From: G963676095 sp963676095
GTDB taxonomy: Bacteria; Bacteroidota; Bacteroidia; Bacteroidales; Prolixibacteraceae
Length of the DNA: 64,000 nt
Direction of reading: 5' to 3'
NCBI GenBank assembly: GCA_963676095.1
Contig: OY781040.1
Coordinates: 5,456,001 to 5,520,000 of the forward strand
Shown here: in pieces, positions 25,541 to 34,899 of the stretch
Position numbering within the stretch: the first letter of the stretch is position 1
Layout: the number at the start of each line of letters is the position of its first letter
Program-made: the position numbers and the translations under genes
Notes under the pieces: model-generated
Database searches by the model: none
Told to the model about the DNA's origin: nothing
The model's input: only the letters and a program-made list of their open reading frames with translations

Positions 25541-28500
25541 ATGAAACTTAAAAAAATTAAACAGATTGTTCCTGTCCTTTTTTTATGTGTTTGCATGTTT
25601 TTATCTGGCGCCACTTTTTCACAGGTAAATAAATTGGACGATAAAAACCTGGAAGAAACCATGAGGAACCCATGGAACCCTGACCAATCGCAGTTTCTGC
25701 AAGATTGGCTCGTTTTATTGCCCATCCCTTCTGTCAAAGGGATGGAGGATCTGGACACGGATTTCCTTACCGGACTGGGTGGCGAATCAGGCATACGCCC
25801 AACAGAAGGCCTGACATGCAACATTTCCGGGGCCGAACTGAAGTGGAAGCCTCTAAAATGTAAAAGCACTGTTGATTTAGCATCAACCGTTGATGCCAAA
25901 CAGGCCGAAAAAGTGGTTGCTTATGCATATACAACTGTAAACAGGGAAAAAGCGGGAAAAGTAAACTTGCTGTTAGGTTCCGACGACGGAGTAAAGGCAT
26001 GGGTCAACGGGAAGTTGGTGCATCGCAATGCCATCTACCGCGGAGTGACTGTTGACGAAGATGTTGTTGAAGTGGAGATGAATGCCGGGGAGAACCGGCT
26101 GTTGCTTAAAATACTCCAAGGCAACGGCGGATGGGGCTTTGTGGCGAGGGTATCAGAAGGTATCGGATTGTCAAAAAGCCTAACAGGCACCATCAATTTT
26201 TCTCTGGGGAACAATGACCCTAAAAACAAAACACTTACGTTTACCTCAAAAGGGACCCTTGACCAGTCGCTGTTAAGGCAAACGATTTCGGTAGAAGCCT
26301 GTACTTCCGGTGGAAAAACAGTTGCCCGTAAAACTTTTGATTGCAACAAACCGGTCACCATGAATTATAACAGCTGGCTCGACGGGGTGTATGAATTTAG
26401 GTTTGCTTATAAAGACATCCGCGATGTGCCACATTTCAGCTATCTGACCTGGTACAAAGGGGATATCCTGGCAGCCGCCCGTGAATTGGTCAATAGCGCT
26501 CCGGGCAAAGACATAAGGGACCCGGAAGCATCCACACACCGGATGCTGGCCGATATGGTGCTCTGCCGGTTGGACAACAACCTTCAAAACCCGGATTCTT
26601 CAAGGCTGGCCTCGTTGCATCCGCCGTTAATAGAGTACGCCGAAATGCAGGCAAACAAACAGGTTCGTCCCGGAGGTTTTGTCCGTATGGCCTATATTGA
26701 CGATGTCGATGGCACTCCCCAGTTTTGCAGGTGTTATTTGCCCCTCAATTATGACCCCTCGAAAAAATGGCCAATGATTGTTTTGTTGCATGGTTACAAT
26801 CCGGATAATCCTGAATACTATAACTGGTGGAATGCTGACAAAAGGCACGATAACCGGACCGACAGATATGGGGTTATTTTTATAGAGCCGCATGGCCGTG
26901 GCAACACCTGGTACACGGGGATAGGCGACCGAGATGTATTGAAATGCATTGAGATGGCCAAACAGAAATTCAGTGTTGATGACGATAGGGTGTACCTCAC
27001 GGGCGAATCGATGGGCGGGTTCGGGGTCTGGAATGTGGCTACCCGTCACCCGGAACTGTTTGCTGCAATTTCCCCGATTTACGGGGGAAGCGACTTTCAT
27101 GCTTACTTCTCAAAGGAAAACCTTTCGAAACTTACTGCCTGGGAAGAGTATAATTTGGACAAAACAAGTTCGTCCTCTCAGATGGAGTCCCTGTTGACAA
27201 TGCCAATACTTGTTTCCCACGGAGACCAGGATTTTAACGGTGTCCCGGTCGATTATTCCCGTTATCTTGTGCGGATGCTCCAGAGGTGGGATTACAATGT
27301 GCGCTATATTGAAGTCCCCGGAAAGGGGCACGAGGACCTGGGTTTATGGGACCAGTATATTCCCTGGCTGTTACAGTATAAAAGAGATGCCTTCCCCCGG
27401 AAGGTAAGGGTTAGGGCAGCCGACCTGAAAACAGCTTCGGCTTATTGGGTAAAAATAACCCAGAGAAACAGCCCTTTTGAATTTATGGTTGCCGATGCAG
27501 AAGTACTTCCAAACAACCTGATCCGCCTGGATACAAAAAATGTCGATGAAATAGCGTTAACACCAGGGGAAAGCCTTATTGATTTCAGCAAACCGGTAAG
27601 GATTGTATGGAATGGTAAATTATTGGAAGCAAACAATCCTGCCGGAAAAATTGTACTGAAAGAAGAGGGTTACAATCCTTTGTCTTTAAAGAAAACGCCG
27701 CAACTGTCTGGCCCCATCTCCGATTTTAATACAACTCCTTTCATCGTGGTGATTGGTACAACTTCGAAAGATTCCATGATGGTCAGGGCAATCTCACAAA
27801 AAGCTGAAATGATCGTCAGCAATTGGAAGATTGCACAAAAATATGAGCCACGGTATAAAAAGGATATTGACGTAACAGAAGATGATATAAAAAAATACTC
27901 ACTTTTCCTTCTTGGCGGCCCGGATGAAAATAAAGTATCAAAGCAAATCTTTGAAAAAATAAACTTTAGAATAACACCTGATTCGATTGTCCTGGCGGGG
28001 AGGCCATTCAAGGTGAAGGATGCTGTCCTCAATGCCGTTTACCCGAACCCGTATAACAACGGAAGATATGTCCAGATAGTTGCAGCAACATCCGGAGCAG
28101 GCTTCTCGTTCTATAAGCAAGTAAGTGTGGGCCAGCTTTTTGAATATGATTACTACATCAGCGATGGGAAAATTCAGAATATTTCTGCAGGTGCAGAAAA
28201 TGAAGAAATCCTGGTTGCTTCCGGATCCTTTGACTCAAACTGGAAAATTAATGATAAATTTCTGAATACAGGGGATGAAAACTTACGCTCGAAATGTGCC
28301 TGGACCAAAGTGGACAATGATTTTAGCACGGAGATTGTCAGTTGCGCGGAACCATCGCATGAACTTATGAAATTGTATTGCGGAACTTACGACTTACATG
28401 GGATTGAGATCAATATAAATTTAGCAGACGATGGAGGGCTGAAAATCGCCGTGCAGCCTGATAACCGGTTTACGGCCCGGTTGTCCGCTGTTTCAGAAAA

Positions 28501-28621
28501 TGAGTTTTATTCAAAAGAAGCTGTCATAAGCATCATTTTTAACAAGAATGAAACGACACCTGATTATGACATGGATATTTGGGAGAATGGGTATATTAAT
28601 ACAGCGACCAAGGTCCATTAG
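25541..28621 (+). CDS. Secreted multidomain alpha/beta-hydrolase (esterase/peptidase-like)
   Basis: 1026 residues with signal peptide (residues 1-29, ending TFSQ). Residues about 100-210 look like a PA14/carbohydrate-binding beta domain (LLLGSDDGVKAWVNGKLVH). The catalytic alpha/beta-hydrolase domain is about 370-620: nucleophile Ser in LTGESMGGFG, acid Asp in VSHGDQDFNGVP, His in VPGKGHEDLG. LLHGYNPDNPEY supplies the oxyanion-hole HG. The C-terminal ~400 residues continue as beta-rich domains. This resembles Bacteroidota prolyl-oligopeptidase-like or feruloyl-esterase-like proteins; substrate unknown. It stands where a permease gene may once have been, since a ghost permease 3' end follows at 28652. 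Confidence 0.8.
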   Translation: MKLKKIKQIVPVLFLCVCMFLSGATFSQVNKLDDKNLEETMRNPWNPDQSQFLQDWLVLLPIPSVKGMEDLDTDFLTGLGGESGIRPTEGLTCNISGAELKWKPLKCKSTVDLASTVDAKQAEKVVAYAYTTVNREKAGKVNLLLGSDDGVKAWVNGKLVHRNAIYRGVTVDEDVVEVEMNAGENRLLLKILQGNGGWGFVARVSEGIGLSKSLTGTINFSLGNNDPKNKTLTFTSKGTLDQSLLRQTISVEACTSGGKTVARKTFDCNKPVTMNYNSWLDGVYEFRFAYKDIRDVPHFSYLTWYKGDILAAARELVNSAPGKDIRDPEASTHRMLADMVLCRLDNNLQNPDSSRLASLHPPLIEYAEMQANKQVRPGGFVRMAYIDDVDGTPQFCRCYLPLNYDPSKKWPMIVLLHGYNPDNPEYYNWWNADKRHDNRTDRYGVIFIEPHGRGNTWYTGIGDRDVLKCIEMAKQKFSVDDDRVYLTGESMGGFGVWNVATRHPELFAAISPIYGGSDFHAYFSKENLSKLTAWEEYNLDKTSSSSQMESLLTMPILVSHGDQDFNGVPVDYSRYLVRMLQRWDYNVRYIEVPGKGHEDLGLWDQYIPWLLQYKRDAFPRKVRVRAADLKTASAYWVKITQRNSPFEFMVADAEVLPNNLIRLDTKNVDEIALTPGESLIDFSKPVRIVWNGKLLEANNPAGKIVLKEEGYNPLSLKKTPQLSGPISDFNTTPFIVVIGTTSKDSMMVRAISQKAEMIVSNWKIAQKYEPRYKKDIDVTEDDIKKYSLFLLGGPDENKVSKQIFEKINFRITPDSIVLAGRPFKVKDAVLNAVYPNPYNNGRYVQIVAATSGAGFSFYKQVSVGQLFEYDYYISDGKIQNISAGAENEEILVASGSFDSNWKINDKFLNTGDENLRSKCAWTKVDNDFSTEIVSCAEPSHELMKLYCGTYDLHGIEININLADDGGLKIAVQPDNRFTARLSAVSENEFYSKEAVISIIFNKNETTPDYDMDIWENGYINTATKVH

Positions 28622-28651
28622 CAGGTTCAATAAATACTGTTAACCGGTATC

Positions 28652-28711
28652 TGGCAAAGCTGACGGGCAGCAACAACGGGGAATCCGGTGGAGGCGCTGA
28701 GGTATGAATAA
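28652..28711 (+). pseudogene. Ghost 3' end of a permease gene
   Basis: In one frame the 60 bases read WQS, stop, RAATTGNPVEALRYE, stop, matching the WQSWRAATRNPVEALRYE tail shared by five permeases. A Trp codon has become TGA and one Arg has changed. It stands alone between the esterase gene and permease 6, showing that another permease gene was deleted or replaced here. Confidence 0.8.
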
Positions 28712-28725
28712 TAAAAAACAATAAA

Positions 28726-31125
28726 ATGCTGAAAAGATTTTTCATATTGGCAATTAGAAATTTAATAAAACAAAAACAAACAACACTGATAAGCATCATT
28801 GGATTGGTAATTGCATTGTCTGTTGTCCTTCAAATTGCAAAATGGTGCTTATTTGAAATGAGTTACGACCGTTACAACAGCAAAGCCGATCGGATTTATC
28901 GTTTCACCGTTGAAGAAAGCAGGCCTGAAGATAACTACTATTGGTATTTTGCCCGTTGCTGGCAACCATGGCGTATGAAACTTCCGGATTTTTATCCTGA
29001 AATAGAAAGCCTTGTGGAGCTTAGGCCAATGTGGAAGACCACGGTGAAGACCAAAGACAACGAGTTTTATACTGATAGGGCGTATGCCGTTGATTCAACG
29101 GTTTTTAATGTATTCGATTTCAATTTTATTGAAGGAAGTTCCCGGACTGCAATTCAGGCAAAAAGTACAGTCGTTGTTTCCGAGAGCCTTGCCAAAAAGC
29201 TTTTCCCCAATCAGGATGCCATGGGTAAGGTATTTGAACTGAATGGCGGAAATACCGACGGGTTCGAGAAACATACCATAACCGGTATTTACAAAGACAT
29301 GCCTGTCAACTCGCATTTTCATGCCGACATGCTGGTGCATTATAATCCCAAACCTGTTAATGGAAACGATTTTGCCTTTACCTATATTCTTTTAAAGAAA
29401 GGCCACAACATCGGAGAAATCACAAGCCGGATTGATGAATTCAAGAAAGCACATGTTCCCGAAGGTCAACAAAAAAGTTCAACCATCCATTTCACTCCGC
29501 TTACCGATATCCACCTGAGGTCTCACATCGAAAGAGAGATAGAGCCTAACGGTGACATCAAACAAGTGAGGCTTTTTATTCTTGTTGGCCTGGGGGTTTT
29601 GCTTATCGCGCTCATCAACTACATCAACCTGATGCTCGCTTTGCTCGAAAAAAGGAGCAAATACCTGCACCTCTCCATTGCCATCGGGGCACAGCAAAAA
29701 CACAATGTAACGTTGCTGCTAATTGAGTCGTTATGTATTGCCGTTATCGTTTTGGTCGTTTCGGCCATTGCTTTTGTGCCACTATCTATATTGCTGGTTA
29801 CTTCCGGAGTCCTGCATACTATGCCTTCGGCATTAAGCCTTGCAGCAGTTGGCGTAGCCCTAGGTATCTTTGTTTTAATCGCATTGTCGGGTATTTTGCC
29901 GATCCTAATCGCAAGGATTAACCCTTCCGGTTATTTCACCAGCAACACATCACGTTTGCTCAACCGAAAATCGGTTGTTGTCAATAAGCCACTGCTGGTA
30001 TTGCAATTTGCCGTTTCTGTTATTGTTATCATCAGCAGCCTGATGCTCGATAAGCAAAACCGCTTTCTGTTCAGCCGCAACTTGGGCTATGGCAACAACA
30101 ACATCGTTATGATCTCCAGAAACTTATGGGCCGAAGAACCAAAGGTATTGTTGCTGAAGGACGAGCTCTTAAAAATGCCGTTTGTCGAAGATGTATCCAT
30201 GTGTATGGACCCTCCGGGATATTTGGTGAAGGATGCACGTCGTATTGAATACGCCGATATTCCTGATGAGAACAGAAAGCAGATCATTACCATCCTTCCC
30301 GTTGACGGCAATTTTTTCTCGTTTTTTAATATCCCGTTGGTGGCCGGAAGCGAGAAACCATACATTACCGGCCAGAAGAACGAGAATTATATCCTCAACG
30401 AATCGGCTATAAAGAAACTGGGCTTCGAATCGGCTGAAAAGGCCATCGGAACTCCATTTAAAATTGAATTTTCTGACGCTCCGGACGTTATTAACGGCGG
30501 AACAATTATTGGTGTGGTCAGGGATTTTAATTTTTCGTCGTTGTATAACCCCATCGAACCAACTATCTTTTTTCAGAAACCAATCTGGCAATGGAACTAC
30601 CTTGTTAAGATGAGGCCTGGAGACAGGGACAAAAGCCTTGCGATGATCAAACAGGTTTGGGACAAAACCTTTGCCGATAATCCTTTCGATTACCAATTTC
30701 TTGCCGAAGTGTACAAAGAACAGTATAACCGCGACATCATTACCAATAAACTGGTCCGTTGGTTTACCGTAATTTGTATCATTCTCTCGTCCATTGGCCT
30801 GTGGGGTATTTCGTCTATTTTGGTGGTTAGGAAAACCAAGGAAATTGGCATCCGCAAAGTAAATGGCGCCCGTGTTTCCGAAGTGATGGCCATGCTTAAC
30901 CGAGACTTCGTAAAATGGGTATTCATTGCCTTTGTGACAGCTACTCCAATTGCATATTACGCCATGCATAAATGGCTCGAAAATTTTGCCTACAAAACCA
31001 CATTGAGCTGGTGGATCTTTGCACTGGCCGGTTTACTGGCCCTGGGAATCGCCTTGCTAACGGTAAGTTGGCAAAGCTGGAAAGCGGCTACAAGGAACCC
31101 GGTGGAAGCGCTGAGGTATGAGTGA
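28726..31125 (+). CDS. FtsX/MacB-like ABC transporter permease 6
   Basis: 799 residues with TM1 at about 18-38 (IIGLVIALSVVLQIAKWCLF), MacB_PCD domain, central TMs (FILVGLGVLLIALINYINLM), second periplasmic domain and the shared C-terminal module from EIGIRKVNGARVSEVMAMLN to NPVEALRYE. It starts 15 bases after the ghost permease tail. It is the last permease of the cluster; 156 bases of non-coding DNA precede the GH2 gene. No ATP-binding subunit is encoded next to it. Confidence 0.9.
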   Translation: MLKRFFILAIRNLIKQKQTTLISIIGLVIALSVVLQIAKWCLFEMSYDRYNSKADRIYRFTVEESRPEDNYYWYFARCWQPWRMKLPDFYPEIESLVELRPMWKTTVKTKDNEFYTDRAYAVDSTVFNVFDFNFIEGSSRTAIQAKSTVVVSESLAKKLFPNQDAMGKVFELNGGNTDGFEKHTITGIYKDMPVNSHFHADMLVHYNPKPVNGNDFAFTYILLKKGHNIGEITSRIDEFKKAHVPEGQQKSSTIHFTPLTDIHLRSHIEREIEPNGDIKQVRLFILVGLGVLLIALINYINLMLALLEKRSKYLHLSIAIGAQQKHNVTLLLIESLCIAVIVLVVSAIAFVPLSILLVTSGVLHTMPSALSLAAVGVALGIFVLIALSGILPILIARINPSGYFTSNTSRLLNRKSVVVNKPLLVLQFAVSVIVIISSLMLDKQNRFLFSRNLGYGNNNIVMISRNLWAEEPKVLLLKDELLKMPFVEDVSMCMDPPGYLVKDARRIEYADIPDENRKQIITILPVDGNFFSFFNIPLVAGSEKPYITGQKNENYILNESAIKKLGFESAEKAIGTPFKIEFSDAPDVINGGTIIGVVRDFNFSSLYNPIEPTIFFQKPIWQWNYLVKMRPGDRDKSLAMIKQVWDKTFADNPFDYQFLAEVYKEQYNRDIITNKLVRWFTVICIILSSIGLWGISSILVVRKTKEIGIRKVNGARVSEVMAMLNRDFVKWVFIAFVTATPIAYYAMHKWLENFAYKTTLSWWIFALAGLLALGIALLTVSWQSWKAATRNPVEALRYE

Positions 31126-31281
31126 TTTCGACATTAAGCCAATAAGAGAATAATTTAAGAATGCTAAACTAACTGACTAACATATGAAACGAATAGATTT
31201 ATTTCATCTTCGTGTTTTTGCAGAGAACAAACATTATATGGAAGGTGCAATGATAAAGTAAATACAAAAAACACATTAATC

Positions 31282-33750
31282 ATGACTACTAAATATTTTT
31301 TATTCATACTCGTGCTGATTTTATTCCAGACCCGATTAGATGCAAGTGATTTTATACGTAACCAGTCATTTGATAACGGCTGGAAATTTTTTAAAGGCAA
31401 AGATGACAGAGCGGAAAAGCCGGATTTCGATGATAGTTCGTGGCGTGTATTGAATTTACCTCACGACTGGAGCATTGAGGACCTTCCCAATCAGGGTATT
31501 TTTCAATTGCCCGGCGGAAAGGCTCGGATTATAAGCGGCCCGTTTGATTCAGAAGCGCTTGCGGGTTATAATTCCGGTTACACAGTAGGTGGGACAGGGT
31601 GGTACCGTAAGCATTTCACCTTACCGGAAGAAGTGGAAGGCAAAGTGATAAGCATTCTGTTTGATGGCGTTTATATGAATGCTGATGTCTGGATTAACGG
31701 TCATCATCTGGGGAACCATCCGTACGGTTATACCGCCTTTGAATTTGAACTTTCCGGTTTTTTGAATTTTGGGGATAAAGAAAACGTGATTGCTGTTGAA
31801 GTAAAAAATGAAGGCATTAATTCTCGCTGGTATTCCGGTTCTGGTATTTACCGCCATGTTTATCTGGAGGTAACCGATAAAATACATGTTGCCCGCTGGG
31901 GCACCTTTGTCTCCACCGAAAGTGACGATTCCTTAACGGCTACAATCGACGTCAAAACAACAGTCAATAATTATACGCCAGAAAATACAGACATTGACAT
32001 GATTTGTAGTATATTCAACGGACAATCGCTAAAAGTGGCCGAAAAAAGACTCCATACTCAGCTTTACCGTAATCTATCCTCGACACTAAATCTAAAATTC
32101 AACATTGAACGTCCGCAATTATGGTCGCCTGGCTCACCTTCACTTTATAAAGCGGTTTGTACCCTGATCAAAAACGGTAAAATCATAGATGAAACTACAG
32201 CCACATTTGGAATCAGGACCTTCCGGTTCGATTCAGAAAAGGGTTTCATATTAAACGGGAAACGGCTAAAGCTAAAAGGCGGCTCCATGCACGCCAATAA
32301 CGGGCCTTTGGGGGCTGTAGCAAACGACAGGGCAGAAGAACGCCGGGTAGAGCTGATGAAGGCCGCGGGATTCAATGCTGTTCGTTGTGCGCACAATCCT
32401 CCTTCCTCTGTATTTCTCAATGCCTGCGACAGGCTTGGCTTGCTGGTCATTGATGAGGCATTTGATGTATGGAGGAAAGGCTGGCGGGAACAGGATTACC
32501 ACCTGTACTTCGATGACTGGTGGAAAAAAGATGTTGCCGGCATGATAATGCGCGACCGGAACCATCCGGGAATTTTTACATGGAGTATTTGCAACCAGGT
32601 TCGTGAAAACCGCGATAGTACCGGTATTGCCCTGGCCCATCAGCTTGTTGAGTTTATCCATACCTTGGACCCTTCGCGTCCTGTTTCCGCCAATGTAGCC
32701 CAAACGGGCAGCAACTGGAGAAACTGTCCGCCTGAGGAATGGAAAAAATGCGACCCCTATATGGCCGCTTTAGACATTTGCGGGTATAGTTACCAGGCAT
32801 CTCAATATAAAACGGACCACGAACGGCTTCCTGATCGCATCATGTTCTCTTCCGAGATTGATCCGCGACACTCATTCGAAAACTGGATGAGCGCGATGGA
32901 TAACGACTTCGTTCTGGGAAACTTTGAATGGACCGCGATGGATTTCATGGGTGAAGTTGCTTTGGGCTGGTGGGGCTTCAGCAAAGGGGACCATGATTTC
33001 TTTCCCTGGACTTCCACATACAGCGGCGATATTGACCTGTGCGGGTTCAAACGTCCGCGTTCCTATTATCGGGATGTGCTTTTTAACCAGGGGAATAAGC
33101 TTTCAGCATTTGTCTTTGCACCGGTTCCCTCGTTTGACGGGAAAGGGGACTCCCCCTGGGGCTGGGACGATGTAAAAGCCAGTTGGACGTGGCCGGGGCA
33201 TGAGGGAGAGCTGTTAACAGTTGTTGCCTATTCCGCATGCGACAGTGTGAGCCTTTTCCTGAACGGCAAGTTAATCGGAACAAAAGTCACTTCCAGAGAA
33301 ACTGAATTCAAAGCACCCTGGAATTTGGCTTACGTCCCCGGAATATTGAAAGCGGTAGGCTATATAAATGGGACTATATCTGCCGAATGGATCTTGCAAA
33401 CCGCGGGAAAAGCCTCAACGATTCATCTGTCAGCTGATCGGGAGACCATTAAGTCAGATGGAAAAGATTTATGTTATGTGACGGTTAAAATAACAGATAA
33501 AAACGGAATCCTGGACCCTCATTCCGATGATCTGGTTCATTTTACGATTAAAGGAGAAGGGAAAATCGTGGGAGTTGGCAATTCCAATCCGCAAAGTGTT
33601 GAGAGTTTCCAACAGCCATGCAGAAAGGCCTATGAAGGGAAATGCCTGGTCATTATCCAGTCGTCGGGTAACCCGGGACAAATTACACTGGAGGCATCGG
33701 GAAAAAAACTGAAACCGGATAAAATCATGATAAATGCCGGGATCGAATAA
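31282..33750 (+). CDS. Glycoside hydrolase family 2 protein (beta-galactosidase-like), atypical active site
   Basis: 822 residues with signal peptide (1-21). Domains in order: GH2 sugar-binding jelly roll (about 25-215, WRVLNLPHDWSIE and GGTGWYRKHF), immunoglobulin-like domain (about 215-320), TIM barrel (about 325-640, FNAVRCAHNPPS), DUF4982 and an invasin-like C-terminal domain. The nucleophile Glu is present at residue 525 (FSSEIDPRH). The usual acid/base Asn-Glu in the WSxGNE motif is Asn438-Gln439 (TWSICNQVRE). Without that Glu ordinary retaining hydrolysis should be strongly impaired, so this may be a pseudoenzyme, use another acid, or carry a single-base change (GAG to CAG). A periplasmic or outer-membrane location is expected. 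Confidence 0.85.
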   Translation: MTTKYFLFILVLILFQTRLDASDFIRNQSFDNGWKFFKGKDDRAEKPDFDDSSWRVLNLPHDWSIEDLPNQGIFQLPGGKARIISGPFDSEALAGYNSGYTVGGTGWYRKHFTLPEEVEGKVISILFDGVYMNADVWINGHHLGNHPYGYTAFEFELSGFLNFGDKENVIAVEVKNEGINSRWYSGSGIYRHVYLEVTDKIHVARWGTFVSTESDDSLTATIDVKTTVNNYTPENTDIDMICSIFNGQSLKVAEKRLHTQLYRNLSSTLNLKFNIERPQLWSPGSPSLYKAVCTLIKNGKIIDETTATFGIRTFRFDSEKGFILNGKRLKLKGGSMHANNGPLGAVANDRAEERRVELMKAAGFNAVRCAHNPPSSVFLNACDRLGLLVIDEAFDVWRKGWREQDYHLYFDDWWKKDVAGMIMRDRNHPGIFTWSICNQVRENRDSTGIALAHQLVEFIHTLDPSRPVSANVAQTGSNWRNCPPEEWKKCDPYMAALDICGYSYQASQYKTDHERLPDRIMFSSEIDPRHSFENWMSAMDNDFVLGNFEWTAMDFMGEVALGWWGFSKGDHDFFPWTSTYSGDIDLCGFKRPRSYYRDVLFNQGNKLSAFVFAPVPSFDGKGDSPWGWDDVKASWTWPGHEGELLTVVAYSACDSVSLFLNGKLIGTKVTSRETEFKAPWNLAYVPGILKAVGYINGTISAEWILQTAGKASTIHLSADRETIKSDGKDLCYVTVKITDKNGILDPHSDDLVHFTIKGEGKIVGVGNSNPQSVESFQQPCRKAYEGKCLVIIQSSGNPGQITLEASGKKLKPDKIMINAGIE

Positions 33751-33826
33751 GTTTCCCGGACCTGTTTTGGGGGAAGCTTGTCTTACAATCGTATTGGTGG
33801 CTAAATAATTAAATACACTTGCTAAG

Positions 33827-34882
33827 ATGATAAAAATTGTAACTGCTTTAATCATACTCCTGACCTTTCAAAATGCGAAAGCGCAGGAGAAAAAGATTGT
33901 TGTTTCGGGTATTTTGGAACTGGTACAGCTTTCTCCGGAAACGTATGTTCACATGAGCCAGGGAAGCAACGGGTTGGTCACGGTAGATAATGGGGAAGGT
34001 GTAATTATATCTACACCTCCGACTGATGAGGCAACTGCACAACTCATTAACTGGATGCGGGATTCACTAAAGGTAAAAATCACCGCGCTTGTTATTGACA
34101 GCTGGCACCCGGATAATATGGAAGGCCTTGATGTTGCCATTAACGAAAAGATACCGTCTTATGCGAACGAAATGACCCGCAAAATTGCAGCGGAGAAAGG
34201 ATTACCGGTACCTCAAAAGGGATTTACAGGAAAAATGGAGTTGGCAGTGGGGGATAAAAAGTTGGTTTTGCAATATTTTGGTCCTGCGCATACTTCAGAT
34301 GGAATAGTTGCCTGGCTGCCCGGAGAACGCATTTTATTCGGGAGTAATGCAGTCCGGAATATGAACGGCTGGTTTGGAAATATGGGCGATGCCAGCCTGG
34401 ATAAATGGTCGGAAACTGTTTCAAAGGTGAAGGCTGCGTATGGCCCGGCAATATATGTCGTCCCCGGGCACGGAAAGTTCGGAAGCCCCGAACTACTCGA
34501 CTATACGATCCGCCTCTATCAACCTTCGCAATGGGGGGCCATACTAAAAAAATCAGATGTGAAACCAACGCCTGTCTTCGAGGATTACGGGAAAATATTT
34601 ATTTCAGCCCGGCGGGATTCAATTGCAGGAGAACTCCATTATCTCCGGGACAATACAGTTTTGGTTGATAAAGGGAGCCAGTATCTGCTTATCGAGTCTC
34701 CATCGGTACAATTTAACCCCGAAACCAAAACCATTGGCTCCAGCTTTGGCCGGCTCCGGATTTTAAACAAAACCAACGATTCATCCCTGCCCGAAACCGA
34801 CGGGTATTACAAAGACCTTACTGTTAATTTGCGTGATGACGCAGTGGAAATGACTATTGTGATGAAAAGTTTTATCAGATAA
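33827..34882 (+). CDS. Metallo-beta-lactamase-fold protein, B1-like with missing zinc ligands
   Basis: 351 residues with signal peptide (1-19, ending NAKAQ). The N-terminal ~235 residues follow the subclass B1 pattern (GSNGLVTVDNGEGVIISTP, then TALVIDSWHPDNMEGL). Comparing motifs, the first H of HxHxD is Ser92 and the others are His94 and Asp96. The later His is present at 155 (GPAHTSDG), the position of the zinc-ligand Cys is Asn174 (LFGSNAVR), and the last His is 215 (VPGHGKFG). Two of six ligands are therefore changed, so typical two-zinc lactam hydrolysis is doubtful. The C-terminal ~110 residues are an extra beta-rich domain. Follows the GH2 gene by 76 bases. Confidence 0.75.
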   Translation: MIKIVTALIILLTFQNAKAQEKKIVVSGILELVQLSPETYVHMSQGSNGLVTVDNGEGVIISTPPTDEATAQLINWMRDSLKVKITALVIDSWHPDNMEGLDVAINEKIPSYANEMTRKIAAEKGLPVPQKGFTGKMELAVGDKKLVLQYFGPAHTSDGIVAWLPGERILFGSNAVRNMNGWFGNMGDASLDKWSETVSKVKAAYGPAIYVVPGHGKFGSPELLDYTIRLYQPSQWGAILKKSDVKPTPVFEDYGKIFISARRDSIAGELHYLRDNTVLVDKGSQYLLIESPSVQFNPETKTIGSSFGRLRILNKTNDSSLPETDGYYKDLTVNLRDDAVEMTIVMKSFIR

Positions 34883-34899
34883 CCAGCTAATTAATAAAT

